Origin: Misgurnus anguillicaudatus
Taxonomy: Eukaryota > Chordata > Actinopteri > Cypriniformes > Cobitidae
Direction of reading: 5' to 3'
DNA: 64,000 nt
Assembly: GCF_027580225.2 (NCBI RefSeq)
Contig: NC_073356.2
Coordinates: 6,854,501 to 6,918,500 of the forward strand
Shown here: positions 1 to 10,953 of the stretch, one piece after another
Layout of the letters: every line of letters starts with the position of its first letter
Position numbering within the stretch: position 1 is the stretch's first letter
The notes under the pieces: generated by a model
Told to the model about the DNA's origin: nothing
Database searches by the model: none
The model's input: the letters and a program-made list of their open reading frames with translations, nothing else
Position numbers and translations under genes: made by a program

Positions 1-12
1 AAACTATCGCTC

Positions 13-43
13 GTGCACGTGAAAGCGAAACTTTCACGTGCAC
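13..43. repeat. Perfect inverted repeat with two CACGTG E-boxes
   Basis: Two 13-base arms (GTGCACGTGAAAG and its complement) flank a 5-base spacer, CGAAA. Each arm contains CACGTG. A similar TTTCACGTGC string recurs near 37345-37367, so this may be the end of a dispersed repeat cut by the window edge rather than a regulatory site. Confidence 0.6.
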
Positions 44-936
44 GCGTGAAAGTATCACATGAGCATGCGAAAGTAAACTTAAAAATGTTGTATAAAAATA
101 TTTCTTTATTTTTATCCGTAATGAATGGTGCTGACAGGAAGCACCCGTGAATTTAATGCATGAGTATGTGCATATGATTTACTTATTGACTAAAGCTCGT
201 CCTGAAGTGAAACACTCATCACTATGGTAACCTCCCAAAAACTTTGTTGTTGAAATCATTTAAAACCTCATATGAAAGCTGCCCATGTAAAAGTAACTGA
301 TGTTGCAGTTTACGCTGCAATGAATCTCATGTGTACCAGACTTTAGGGTTCAGGGTCTGTTTCAACTCCTACCCCTGTAAGTGCACGCAACAGGAAAAGT
401 GCTGCTTGACTTCTCACATGTCACTAATTAAAACATTACAAAGAGAGAAACACGGACCGAGGAAGGGAACGGATGCAGGGTTGGCGACATCTCACTGTAC
501 ATCATTTTAGGCATATTCAGTTGATGCCCTAGTTTTTTTTGCATCGCGGACCCCTCAGTGCATCGCGTAACACTTTCAGCACAGTGTTTTTTCATTGACA
601 GAGCTCTGATGCGAGTGCTCGAGGCCCGTTCAAACCCAACAGCAACTGCATGTTTACTTCTATTTAATTTGCTGTCAAAGACATTCTCAGTCACCTCAGA
701 GAGTGTGTGCGTAAGTGACAGTGTTAGTGAGATAAAAACTGAACAGCCGAGAACGGCAATTAAAGATTGAAGATCTGCTTTGCACAGATGATGGCTTCTT
801 CCAGCTCCTAGCTGAGATTACACAAAGGTTTCGTGTGCATACGCGTGGCTTCTGTTTCCAGCAGTATTCCACGAGCGATCAACATAAGGAAGGAGAAGAA
901 GTTTACTTTTTTATGCGTCAAGTATAAATTAAGTAA
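44..936. other. Upstream noncoding stretch, nothing recognised
   Basis: AT-rich DNA with short chance reading frames on both strands. None has a recognisable domain or splice context. No repeat end could be assigned. Confidence 0.5.
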
Positions 937-1206
937 GGAATAATTGACGACGGGCCATTGAATTATAAGAAAATAATGCACACCAAGGTGGTAATGCGGC
1001 ACGACGCAGGTGTGCATTATTTTCAAATAATTCAAAGGACCGGAGTCAATTATTCCGCTTATACCACGGTTACCACAAACATTGCTCTGGTGCCTATTTT
1101 TAAGACATTTGAAAAGATAGGTGTGCGGTTTACAGAAAAATAATCAACACCCATAGAACAATTCTCAGCCAATCAGAATGCAGCATTCAACAGACCCGTG
1201 GTATAA
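937..1206. mobile_element. MITE-like composite with two inverted repeats
   Basis: Arms of about 48 bases (937-984 and 1009-1056) are near-perfect reverse complements, starting GGAATAATTGAC and ending GTCAATTATTCC. A second, wider pair (TTATACCACGG near 1060 and CCGTGGTATAA near 1196) follows directly. The two chance reading frames here are mirror translations of the same palindrome. Class unknown. Confidence 0.6.
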
Positions 1207-2079
1207 TGTTTTATCATTAAGTATCTTGCAAGATTTAAATCAAAATTTATAAGACATCTCGGCCAAGTTTTCAATTCAGGTGCTTTTGTTAGCTGTTGGA
1301 TGTTGTGAATGTCTCCCTCAGGGCAAACGGTTACAGTGTCATATATCTTTCTACAGAGATGAAATTAGAAAGCTTTGACATCGTCTCTTGCATATTTATT
1401 CAAATGTTTCATCTCATCGGCCATTTATCTTTGATTTCAATAGCAGAGCTTTGTCAAGAAGCAATTCATAACGCTGACCTTGTGAGCAAATATTATGGCA
1501 TAACAATAACATAATTCTTCATAGGCATTTTACATTGTCCTGTATTGTAAATTTGTACTTGTATTGTACATGCAAGTAACCCGTTAATTGGCGCTGTCCC
1601 GTGAGCGGGACACCTACGTTTATTTCAATATGTTCTATGTAAATGTTAATCTATCACGACAAACTATATATTGTTGGAAAGGTCTAAGAATGTAGTTTTC
1701 ATATTTCAAAACCTTTTAGCAGTAATAATAATGCAGTAACTGTAATTTATTCATTTGTGACACAAGTATGCAGCAAACCTCACAGCAAACATGCACAAAC
1801 CTCAGTTTTTTGACAATTTTATGTATTAAAAATTACTATATTGCATTTTTATTTATTACAAATAAATGTATACTGCTTTAAGAAAAATTATATTTTCACC
1901 TCTAGACACTTCCCTAAAAAACGTTGAAGTGTCTTCTTTAAAACCAAAAATTACCAAAACACAGAAAAGAAGGCCTTGTACTTAAGCACAAATGCAATGT
2001 AGAAAAGACATGCTCAATCACACACACAAACACACGTGCGCACATACACACACAGACTCAGACACACTTACAAAGACAC

Positions 2080-2116
<37 letters not shown>

Positions 2117-3095
2117 GACAAAGTCACACACAAACACGCAAGCATGCACACACGCAGACACACACTTACATTCAGTCAAATTTCTGTGGCATTTTGTAAA
2201 AACAGACATTTCAAAATGCATCAAAAGCTACAAAAATTCTACTATTTGAAATAATATTTATTTTTAATGTCCTTTCTAATGTTTATATAAACATAAATTT
2301 ACAAAATGTATTACTACAGTAGTGATGTGAGCAGTTGGCCACATCCAGTGAAATGAATGGGTCTCTATGGGCATCTGCTGGTCAAAGTGATTTATTTCCT
2401 AAACTGTAATTCTTTTATGTTTTTTCTAAGCAGCAGATGGACAACACATAACATAGATCAATATCTAAAAACAATTTACATCAAATTTAGATCATAATTT
2501 CTGTGAATTTTTTTTATAAAAATGTGATATTTTACATGCAGACTAATGGTGCATTTTTTATTTATTAAGACAGTAACAACAATAAAATGCATAACAAGAT
2601 ACCATCACAGCAACATTTATCAAAACTGTAGAGGATAAGACAAGAAAGTTACAAAATTATTTCCATTGTGGTCCTCGTTGTCGTCTAATATGATGCCAAG
2701 CAAGCTACAGATAACTAAAAGGTACCTTGTACATTGAAATACAATCGTAGTGTAGTTGAGGAAATGAGTGGCAAACAGGTATAAAAGTACTTCATATCTC
2801 CCAAAATACAACATTAATGTATAGATGGGAAGTAAACAAAAAATTATATATTATTTGTATCATTAAAAATCGTGTCGTTAAAAGAGTGCTGTTCCAAACA
2901 TCATTTTCGGATTGAGGTGGGAAGTATCTTTAATTCGTGTTGTCCGTGTGTCCACTAAACGTGCCTAAAAATGTCTGCCACTCTTCTTAAAACACCATCT
3001 GTGGGATACAGCTACAGCCTAAATTTCGCAAAATGTTGAGTTTAGGGTTAGGTTTGAGGGCAGGATTAGGATGAAAACAGCAGTTCTGGCTAGGT

Positions 3096-3098
<3 letters not shown>
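1207..3098. other. Noncoding AT-rich stretch with a small hairpin
   Basis: No gene is seen. A perfect hairpin, GTCCCG-TGAG-CGGGAC, lies near 1595-1610. A CA-rich tract with a pure (CA)n core is annotated separately. At 3008-3080 there is a G-rich repeat with TTTAGGGTTAGG, which recurs inverted near 5079-5121 and direct near 5246-5325. Confidence 0.5.
2084..2114. repeat. (CA)n microsatellite
   Basis: Pure CA dinucleotide run inside a wider CA-rich tract (about 2021-2165). The overlapping reading frames, with Cys/Val or His/Thr repeats, are artefacts of it. Confidence 0.95.

Positions 3099-3159
<61 letters not shown>
3099..3159. repeat. (AT)n microsatellite, left of the Tc1 element
   Basis: About 30 AT units abut the left end of the Tc1 element. 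A matching run abuts its right end, which suggests the transposon inserted at a TA inside one microsatellite. Confidence 0.95.
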
Positions 3160-3162
<3 letters not shown>

Positions 3163-4785
3163 TATTGTTCAAAATAATAGCAGTACAATGTGACTAACCA
3201 GAATAATCAAGGTTTTTAGTATATTTTTTTATTGCTACGTGGCAAACAAGTTACCAGTAGGTTCAGTAGATTCTCAGAAAACAAATGAGACCCAGCATTC
3301 ATGATATGCACGCTCTTAAGGCTGTGCAATTGGGCAATTAGTTGAATTAGTTGAAAGGGGTGTGTTCAAAAAAATAGCAGTGTGGCATTCAATCACTGAG
3401 GTCATCAATTTTGTGAAGAAACAGGTGTGAATCAGGTGGCCCCTATTTAAGGATGAAGCCAACACTTGTTGAACATGCATTTGAAAGCTGAGGAAAATGG
3501 GTCATTCAAGACATTGTTCAGAAGAACAGCGTACTTTAATTAAAAAGTTGATTGGAGAGGGGAAAACCTATAAAGAGGTGCAAAAAATGATAGGCTGTTG
3601 AGCTAAAATGATCTCCAATGCCTTAAAATGGAGAGCAAAACCAGAGAGATGTGGAAGAAAACGGAAGACAACCATCAAAATGGATAGAAGAATAACCAGA
3701 ATGGCAAAGGCTCAGCCAATGATCACCTCCAGGATGATCAAAGACAGTCTGGAGTTACCTGTAAGTACTGTGACACAAATAAGACGTCTGTGTGAAGCTA
3801 ATCTATTTTCAAGAATACCAAGCAAAGTCACTCGTATAAAAAAAGGAATGTACAGAAGAGGTTACAATTTCCCAAAGAACACAACAACTGGCCAAAAGAG
3901 AAATGGAGGAACATTTTGTGGACTGATGAGAGTAAAATTGTTCTTTTTGGGTCCAATGTCCTAAGGCAGTTTTTTAGACGAACCCCATACTCTTAATTCA
4001 ACCCACAGTACACAGTGAAGACAGTGAAGCATGGAGGTGGAAGCATCATGATATGGGCATGTTTCTCCTACTATGGTGTTGGGCCTATTTATCGCATACC
4101 AGGGATCATGGATCAGTTTGCATATGTTAAAATACTTGAAGAGGTCATGTTGCCCTATGCTGAAGAGGACATGCCCTTGAAATGGTTGTTTCAACAAGAC
4201 AATGACCCAAAACACACTAGTAAACGGGCAAAGTCTTGGTTCCAAACCAACAAAATTAATGTTATGGAGTGTCCAGCCCAATCTCCAGACCTTAATCCAA
4301 TTGAGAACTTGTGGGGTGATATCAAAAATGCTGTTTCTGAAGCAAAACCAAGAAATGTGAATGAATTGTGGAATGTTGTTAAAGAATCATGGAGTGGAAT
4401 AACAGCTGAGAGGTGCCACAAGTTGGTTGACTCCATGCCACACAGATGTCAAGCAGTTTTAAAAAACTGTGGTCATACAACTAAATATTAGTTTAGTGAT
4501 TCACAGGATTGCTAAATCCCAGAAAAAAAAATGTTTGTACAAAATAGTTTTGAGTTTGTACAGTCAAAGGCAGACACTGCTATTTTTTTGAACACACCCC
4601 TTTCAACCAATTGCCCAACCGCACAGCCTTAAGAGCGTGCAAATCATGAATGCTGGGTCTTGTTTGTTTTCTGAGAATCCACTGAACCCACTGGCAACTT
4701 GCCTGCCACGCAGCAACAAAAAAACACACTAAAAACCTTGATCATTCTGGTTAGTCACATTGTACTGCTATTATTTTGAACAATA

Positions 4786-4788
<3 letters not shown>
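3160..4788 (+). mobile_element. Tc1-family transposon, full-length but broken
   Basis: The 1629-base element is flanked by TA on both sides (3158-3159 and 4789-4790). Its inverted repeats are about 215-224 bases long (3160-3383 and 4574-4788) and start CAGTATTGTTC. Each arm holds an outer and an inner copy of a motif like TTCAAAATAATAGCAGT (3168-3184 and 3365-3382 on the left, 4576-4592 and 4764-4780 on the right). This is the IR/DR layout known from fish Tc1 elements. The single internal gene is a transposase pseudogene. Confidence 0.93.
3497..4491 (+). pseudogene. Tc1 transposase pseudogene (DD34E)
   Basis: The ATG at 3497 opens a frame with a helix-turn-helix-like N-terminus, followed by a basic stretch. 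The frame is interrupted by TGA at 3599-3601, shifts by one base around 3838-3850 (an A-rich run), and meets TAA at 3994-3996. The catalytic part is legible. WTDES near 3919 holds the first Asp, the first Asp of DNDPKHTSK near 4198 is the second, and NPIENLW holds the Glu. Exactly 34 residues separate the second Asp from the Glu, which is the Tc1 signature. The frame ends at 4491, just inside the right inverted repeat. Live Tc1 transposases cut and paste at TA sites. This copy cannot make a complete protein, but its ends could still be mobilised by a related enzyme. Confidence 0.92.

Positions 4789-4841
<53 letters not shown>
4789..4841. repeat. (TA)n microsatellite, right of the Tc1 element
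   Basis: Pure TA run, the counterpart of the run at 3099-3159. Confidence 0.95.
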
Positions 4842-4844
<3 letters not shown>

Positions 4845-6050
4845 TCATTTATATAAATCAGTGGGTTCTATCAGAATTGTCTCATATATAATAACTCATA
4901 TATAATGCAGCACTGCGTTAGAGATGACGCAGTGACAGGTCTATGCTGTTCCTGCTCCCGTCCTTTGAACTTTGTAGCTCAACCAGACGTACATGCATGA
5001 AAGATGATTCGCCTTTATAACGCTCACTTGTTATATACTATGGCCACACTCTGAAATCTCTGTTGCGCTGTTTTCATCCTAATCCTACCACCAAACCTAA
5101 CCCTAAACACAACTTCTCACAGGATTTGACCGTAGCTGTATCCTCTCTGGCCAGAACCCGAGTTGAAAAGTGTGGGGGGACAGAATCATTATCACTTTAT
5201 TTCAAAGTGGGGGGACATGTGTTGTATCCTTCGCCCATGGATAAAGCTGCGGCCTAAATCTAGTAAAATTTTAAGTTTAGGGTTAGCTTTGGGGGTAGGA
5301 TTAGGTAGGATAAAAACTGCGCTAATCCAGCGAGATTTCACAAGATTTGGGCTGTTGCTATATCCCTTTTAGCCACAACCGTGCTTGACGGTATTTTTCA
5401 CCTGAGTGCTTTGGTTGCTATGCTACTTCTGCTTCATTTATCAGTCGTTGTACAATGCGCCGGTTGGTGAAATATTTGTCCCACCCCTCCTCCAATGTGA
5501 TTGGACGGCTGAGTAAAGTGACACTGACGAGCTCTGCGTTTCACCCAAATCTCTACAAATGAAAAAAAACAATTTAAACATGGTCAAATCTGTACCGAAC
5601 AATACAGTTATTACTAAGCCTATAATCAAATTAGCAAAATAGTTCATCAAAATATAAACAATCATGCACATGTAGAAGTTTGTGAATGACATCAGAGCTT
5701 CTGCAGGCAGATATTCGGCGTGAAGCTGTTAAGAAGATCAGCAGGATCAACCCAAAGCTTCTGATAACACAGAAAAGGAGTTTAACCATTAAGTAACTGA
5801 ATCACAAGTACAAAAAAAGTTGCAAAGGTGGGTCACACTAGATTAACCACATTAGCCAATTAGCCACATGTGTAATCCACACAGGATTTCAGATGGTTAA
5901 CGTGATGAAAATATGTGTCAGACAGACCAAACAGCCAAAAATGAAGGTTCTTCGGTTAAAAATGAAGTTTAGAGATAATAACAGAATACAACATGCTGCA
6001 TTGGCTGAACAAAAGCCATAGAAATAATACAGTGTAGTCATTACTTGTCC
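4842..6050. other. Noncoding with dispersed-repeat fragments
   Basis: The stretches 5079-5121 (inverted) and 5246-5325 (direct) resemble 3008-3080 and share a TTTAGGGTTAG-like core. The stretch at about 5395-5540 resembles, in reverse orientation, 18165-18330 of the MITE at 18007, including a TGATTGGACGGCTGAG-like string. No gene is seen. Confidence 0.55.
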
Positions 6051-7400
6051 CAAAGGCCCACTGGTGTCAAAAGTATTTACATTCATTACTCAGGTAGAAG
6101 TATAGATAATACTACTTCCTGTAGAAGTTGAAGTATCAACTCAAGCTTTTTACTCAAGTAAAAGTGTAAAAGTACTGGTTTTAAAACTACTTAAAGTATC
6201 AAATTAATGTAAGGAAAAATGCCATTAAAGGACAAAAGCTTAGACTGCATCACAGGGTCCTATTGTGCACTAACCTACCTCCTCATCAAAACATCTTTTC
6301 TAAAGGCCATAATGACTACAGGTATAGTGTTATATTAAAATGTTAATGTTAAAAAAATTGGGAGGCTACCTGTTTCAGCCGCATATATGCCCATTGAAAA
6401 TAATTTAAGTAAAATGCAAATACATTAAAGAACCATATATGTGTACTACTGAGCATTAACATGTGTTTCATGGAGCGGAAAATATGATGACTAGTTGCCT
6501 ATAAGTATGTAACGGTGCAAAAAGTCAAACTTCAGAGGCATGTCATCAATAACCTTTATTGAAATGTCAATGTACATCCAAGCTTAGCTGCAGGAATCTG
6601 TGAGGGCAACGGACAAGAAAATCTGTGTACCCATCTGCTATGTCCAGTGTTGGGTAACAAGTTAAGTTAGTATAGCCTACGCATCACAACATTGTCAATC
6701 ACGTTGTCAATCGCAAATGCTAATTTATTCAAACATCTTTCTACTGAACTACCTACTGTAGCTTAATTTACGGAGGATGAAGAGAAAACACCCGTTTGAT
6801 AAATGAGCCAGTAGTGGAGAAGTAATAACTTTTAAGAAATCATCTTTTTTGAGTAACGACCCCAACAGTGACTATGTCCTCGTTGCTGAAGTGTGACGTG
6901 TCATGTGCTGGTGCGATGGATTGCGTACAAACCAATAGGGTGTCGGAATGGTATATGTTCAGGGGTGCACATAACTTTTTGTCCTGGTTTCTTATCCTAG
7001 TCCCAGACCAAAATGCATGTTTGAGTTGCCTTAATTTAAAAAACAACTACAGACATATCTTAACATATAATCACATTGTTTCTCAAGATGCACAGCAGTA
7101 TTGTTTTTTGTAAGGTTTGTTTGTAAAAACAACTTAAATGTCCTATTATAACTAAGGCATAGTCCTGGATTAATCTAAACCCTGTCCAGTAAACCGCCCC
7201 TATAAATGCTGGGTGTACTGTCACTTTAAATGCATAGATCCAATATATTGTTACACACGCATTTTATTTCTCAACTGCTTTTATTTATTTCATGTGTAAA
7301 AGACTTTTACTACTATAATCAGGGCATTTTAAGATAATTTTGTGTTAATGATTTTGTGTCAAGTGCAAGAAAACATAAACTTAGTTGTCATAAACTAACC

Positions 7401-7678
7401 CAGTGGTTTTCAAACTGGGGGCCGCGAGATGGTGCCAGTGGGCACCAGTTTTATGACATTTTATGAAATACATAAATTTGTCATGAATTCTGTGTAATTA
7501 AACCTAAAAAAATAAGGCTACTAACCAAAAGCACTACCTTTTTTATAATTTAATGTTTTTTTTTATTAAAATGTTGAGTTTTAAAACATTTTTTTGTCAC
7601 AAATTTTCTTTGGGGGGCCGCGAAGGAATGCACCGTACACAAAGGGGGCCGCACACTGAAAAAGTTTGGGAACCACTG
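7401..7678. mobile_element. hAT MITE with perfect target duplication
   Basis: The 278-base element has ends CAGTGGTTTTCAAACT and AGTTTGGGAACCACTG. It is flanked by AACTAACC on both sides (7393-7400 and 7679-7686). Noncoding. It is nested in the 6059-8514 element, so it is younger. Confidence 0.93.
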
Positions 7679-8070
7679 AACTAACCAATGATGCATGGAG
7701 AAATCCCTTATGCTGCAGTAAATTAAGTAACTATGTAACGAAATTCCAGCAATGTTGGTACGCAAAAGCGCAGTTTAGAGCAGTGCCTGGCCATTTTTTA
7801 TTTTAACTAGTATGTGCACACCTGTATATGTTTATAGCCATTATACTTTGTTTATTATCCAACCACAATCCAATTCACTCTATATGGATAGCGCAATTTG
7901 TCTGGATAGGTATTTTTTAAACGATGACAAACCGGAATGAAAACAAGCTGAAATGAAATAGGAGTAACGTGGCAATTTAAAATGCAAGTAGTAGAAAGAA
8001 CAGATAATTGTGTGAAAATGTAAGGAGTAGAAGTAAAAAGTCAGATAGTATAGATACCCAAACTTTCTAC

Positions 8071-8471
8071 TTAACCCTCAAACGCTCCTCGTTTTCTCTC
8101 TACACTTCTGGCCCTTGGGGTCTATATGACCCCAAAATTGAAAACATAATTGTAAGAAAAACATTTTCAATAATACAAATAATATATCTTTTTTTGTTTA
8201 CTTCTCATCTATACAATAGATGAAAAAAGTAAAAAAAATTTGCATTTCCCATTCACTTTCAGTTGGGGTCATAATGACCCCAAGGGACAGATTAATAAAC
8301 ATTTTACATACCTTTAGAACAACCGAATCAAGCCCAGTGTTGTGTGTGTGTAAAGACAGATTATTTAGGAAAAGTCACAAAGTTTTATATCTTTGAGATG
8401 AAGGGAACCTTTTTTAACTAATGAAATGTAATTTGGGGTCATATAGACCCCAAGGACCGTTTGAGGGTTAA
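8071..8471. mobile_element. TTAA-flanked palindromic MITE
   Basis: The termini TTAACCCTCAAACG and CGTTTGAGGGTTAA are exact complements. The motif GGGGTCATATAGACCCC, in variants, repeats inside. Removing the insert and one TTAA restores TCTACTTAAGTAAG in the hAT host. The TTAA duplication is piggyBac-like; family assignment is inferred from ends only. Confidence 0.85.
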
Positions 8472-8522
8472 GTAAGGTAACAAAGTATTTGTACTTTGTT
8501 ACTTGACACCTCTGCAAAGGCC

Positions 8523-9137
8523 AATACATAAAGATCCCTTCTGAAAAAAACAATAAAACCATAACATAAAATTCTAATGGTTTCCATTAAAATACCAATA
8601 GGAACCATTAGCTTCTACCATTAAAACCACTACACTGTAGTGTGTTTTGGGCCATATTCCATTAGAACCAATAAAATTCCCAATAAAACCAATACAATTT
8701 CTGTGATGGTGTCTATTGTTTTTTTTTTAGCAGGGATGTACCAGGAAGAATTTTGGGGCCATTGAACTTGTCCAACAGTAGCTCTGTTCAAGCAAATAGA
8801 ACCTTGAAGCAAGTGGGATTGTGAATAGTATGGGAAAATGACACAGGATATAGACTATGTTTACATGACAATGATGTAGTGAAATGAAAAATGTCACGTA
8901 TACATGACAATTCTGTCAAAAAGATTTGCATTTACACGTGCCAGGCTTGTGGCTGGATGGTGGCCATGTTACCTTGTAAAGAAACACTAAATGCCTCCAC
9001 ACATTCTTCTACAGAGCGATAAATACAAACAATCAAGATGGTGAAAGCATCGAGCAGTTTTTTTAAGGCAGATGATGAGGTAGATTTATTAGTACTACAA
9101 GTAACCAAAAATGTTGTGAACTTTGGTGGCGGAGCGT
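8523..9137. other. Noncoding stretch, degenerate AACCATTA-type repeats
   Basis: Between about 8545 and 8700, short variants of ACCATTAAAACC and ACCAATAAAA recur, probably an old repeat. The remainder shows nothing recognisable. Confidence 0.4.
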
Positions 9138-10166
9138 TCTCAGTCGCTTTGGTGCATCTCTCACACCACTATCCACACCCGCACAACAGCTAGTTCAACC
9201 TCCACGACATTTAGTCATTTGTGCACATCATAGTAGCAGTTTCTCATTTCTTCAAACAAATTGCAAATGCTTTTGGACATGCATCAATTGCTTTCATACA
9301 ATTCTCTGCTGTTTTATAACATTATCATTTGCTTACGTCATGTCAGTCAAAATGAACTATACTTGTGAATGCTGAATAGTCATTCCATATACAGTAAAAC
9401 TAATAGTCATCATTTCATTGCTTGAGTCATTATATACAAAAATGTTGAACTAGTTGTCAAAAGCATTTTTTTAAATCTTTTTTTCCCCCCGAAAATGTCT
9501 CCTAAATTGAACAATTTCTGAAATTATGTGGCCAGACAGAGCGGAATTTCTGGATGTGCAAGAATGATTACAGTACTATGTGTGTTATATGTTCAGTTCC
9601 AATATGTACTGCAATATTGTTTACAGTTGTGTACAGCTCTATCCAAAGAGAGTTTTTGTTTGTTGTAAATAGGGTGTTTTTTTCTTTTGCACAATTAGAA
9701 TCACAAAGAGCATATGCAGTAAAAATGTGAAACATACATATTCAGTGTCTTGTACTCAGTTACCTCACTAAATACAGTAATGTGTAACTTTACTGTATTT
9801 TTCAATAGCTGTGCAAATAGTATATAGTGCTGTCTTGAGTATTTTCAGGTAGTGTCACCAAGATCTGATTTTTTTGCATTGGAAAACATTTATAATGTAA
9901 ACTGTCATGATGAAAACATGACTAAGCCATTTGACTATCTTGTTCATAAACAATGGTGTCAGTACTTTTTATTTTGATGACACTGACACTTTCATTGACA
10001 TGAAAACTTGCTTTTGAGGAATGTCCTATCCATTTTCAGCAAGTGACACGCTTTTGCAGGTTATCAACTAGGTTTTGCAGTTTGTACTAATTGTTTTGAG
10101 AACTGCATTAACTGTTGTGCAAATTTAAATGGTGATGTGAGAAATGCACCAAAGCGACTGAGAAAA
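9138..10166. mobile_element. Probable transposon remnant bounded by a 33-base inverted repeat
   Basis: CTCAGTCGCTTTGGTGCATC near 9141 is repeated as its complement near 10138-10165, with few mismatches over about 33 bases. The intervening 1 kb is AT-rich and noncoding. No target duplication could be fixed, so the limits and class are uncertain. Confidence 0.5.
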
Positions 10167-10248
10167 ACTGTAATAAACTTAGGACCTTGAGCACTACAAA
10201 TACAGTCCTGTAGGCAGGCATTGTTATTTTGGTTATTCACATATAGAC

Positions 10249-10953
10249 CAGTAATTCTCAAAGTGTGGTCCCCCCCAGTGGTCCGCCAAAAGATGACCTA
10301 AACTAGGCAAGTGTTTATACAATCGTCACTTATTTAAGTAGATTTTTAATGCACTTGCAAAACTGTGATATCAGTTCTTGCCATTCTGTTTTAATAACAT
10401 AAAAATGGATCGGTGGCTAAACCAAAGATGAGTCAAAAGAAGGAAGCATCAACTGAAAGCAGCTAAAATCCACAGATCTATTAGTTTTGTTATGTACTAG
10501 TTTTTGTTTCATGTGTAAAATCCCTGTAATTTCAGTGATTTTGGACATTAAGGGGAACATTTTTTTTCAGTATTTTATTGTTACCATAGTTACAATCATA
10601 GACTTCATATACCCACCACCTCAGTTTTAAACTAATGGCTCTTTGGAATGACATTAAGTGGGACCTAGGCTGCTATAGTATGTTTAATTGCATTTTTTTC
10701 ACATGTGCAGTTTGTTTTACTTGTTCAAATGAAATAAAATTCATATAGTAATTTCTGAACATAGCATTGCATTTGTTTTTAAAAAAATTAGTTTTTGACT
10801 TGAAACAGTTGCATATTAAACTTAAATTTAGCTTATCCTTCCTATTTTGTTGTTTTTTGGGGGCGTGTTAAAGTGGGATTCTGTTAGGTGGTCCTCAGAA
10901 AAAAATTGGAAGATAAAGTGGTCCTTGGGCAGAAAAAGTTTGAGAATAGACTG
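10249..10953 (+). mobile_element. hAT-type nonautonomous element, copy 1
   Basis: It starts CAGTAATTCTCAAAGTGTGG and ends with AAAAAGTTTGAGAATAGACTG. The whole body matches 59939-60696 in inverted orientation: the GGTCC...AGTGGTCCGCC start, a stretch near CTCAGTTTTAAACTAATGGC, and the GTGGTCCTCAGAA end. No transposase frame. The target duplication is not clear here, but copy 2 has one. Confidence 0.85.

Larger units (their letters stand above)
6059..8514. mobile_element. hAT-like element, nested host
   Basis: The ends are CACTGGTGTCAAAAGTA and its approximate complement ending TACTTGACACCTCTG. A perfect 8-base target duplication, CAAAGGCC, lies at 6051-6058 and 8515-8522, typical of hAT insertions. 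No transposase frame survives. At least two later elements (7401-7678 and 8071-8471) sit inside it. Confidence 0.88.

Noticed and set aside
3035..5325. Telomere-like TTAGGG motifs as an interstitial telomere
   Set aside because: Only isolated TTTAGGGTTAG strings within a dispersed repeat; no tandem array.
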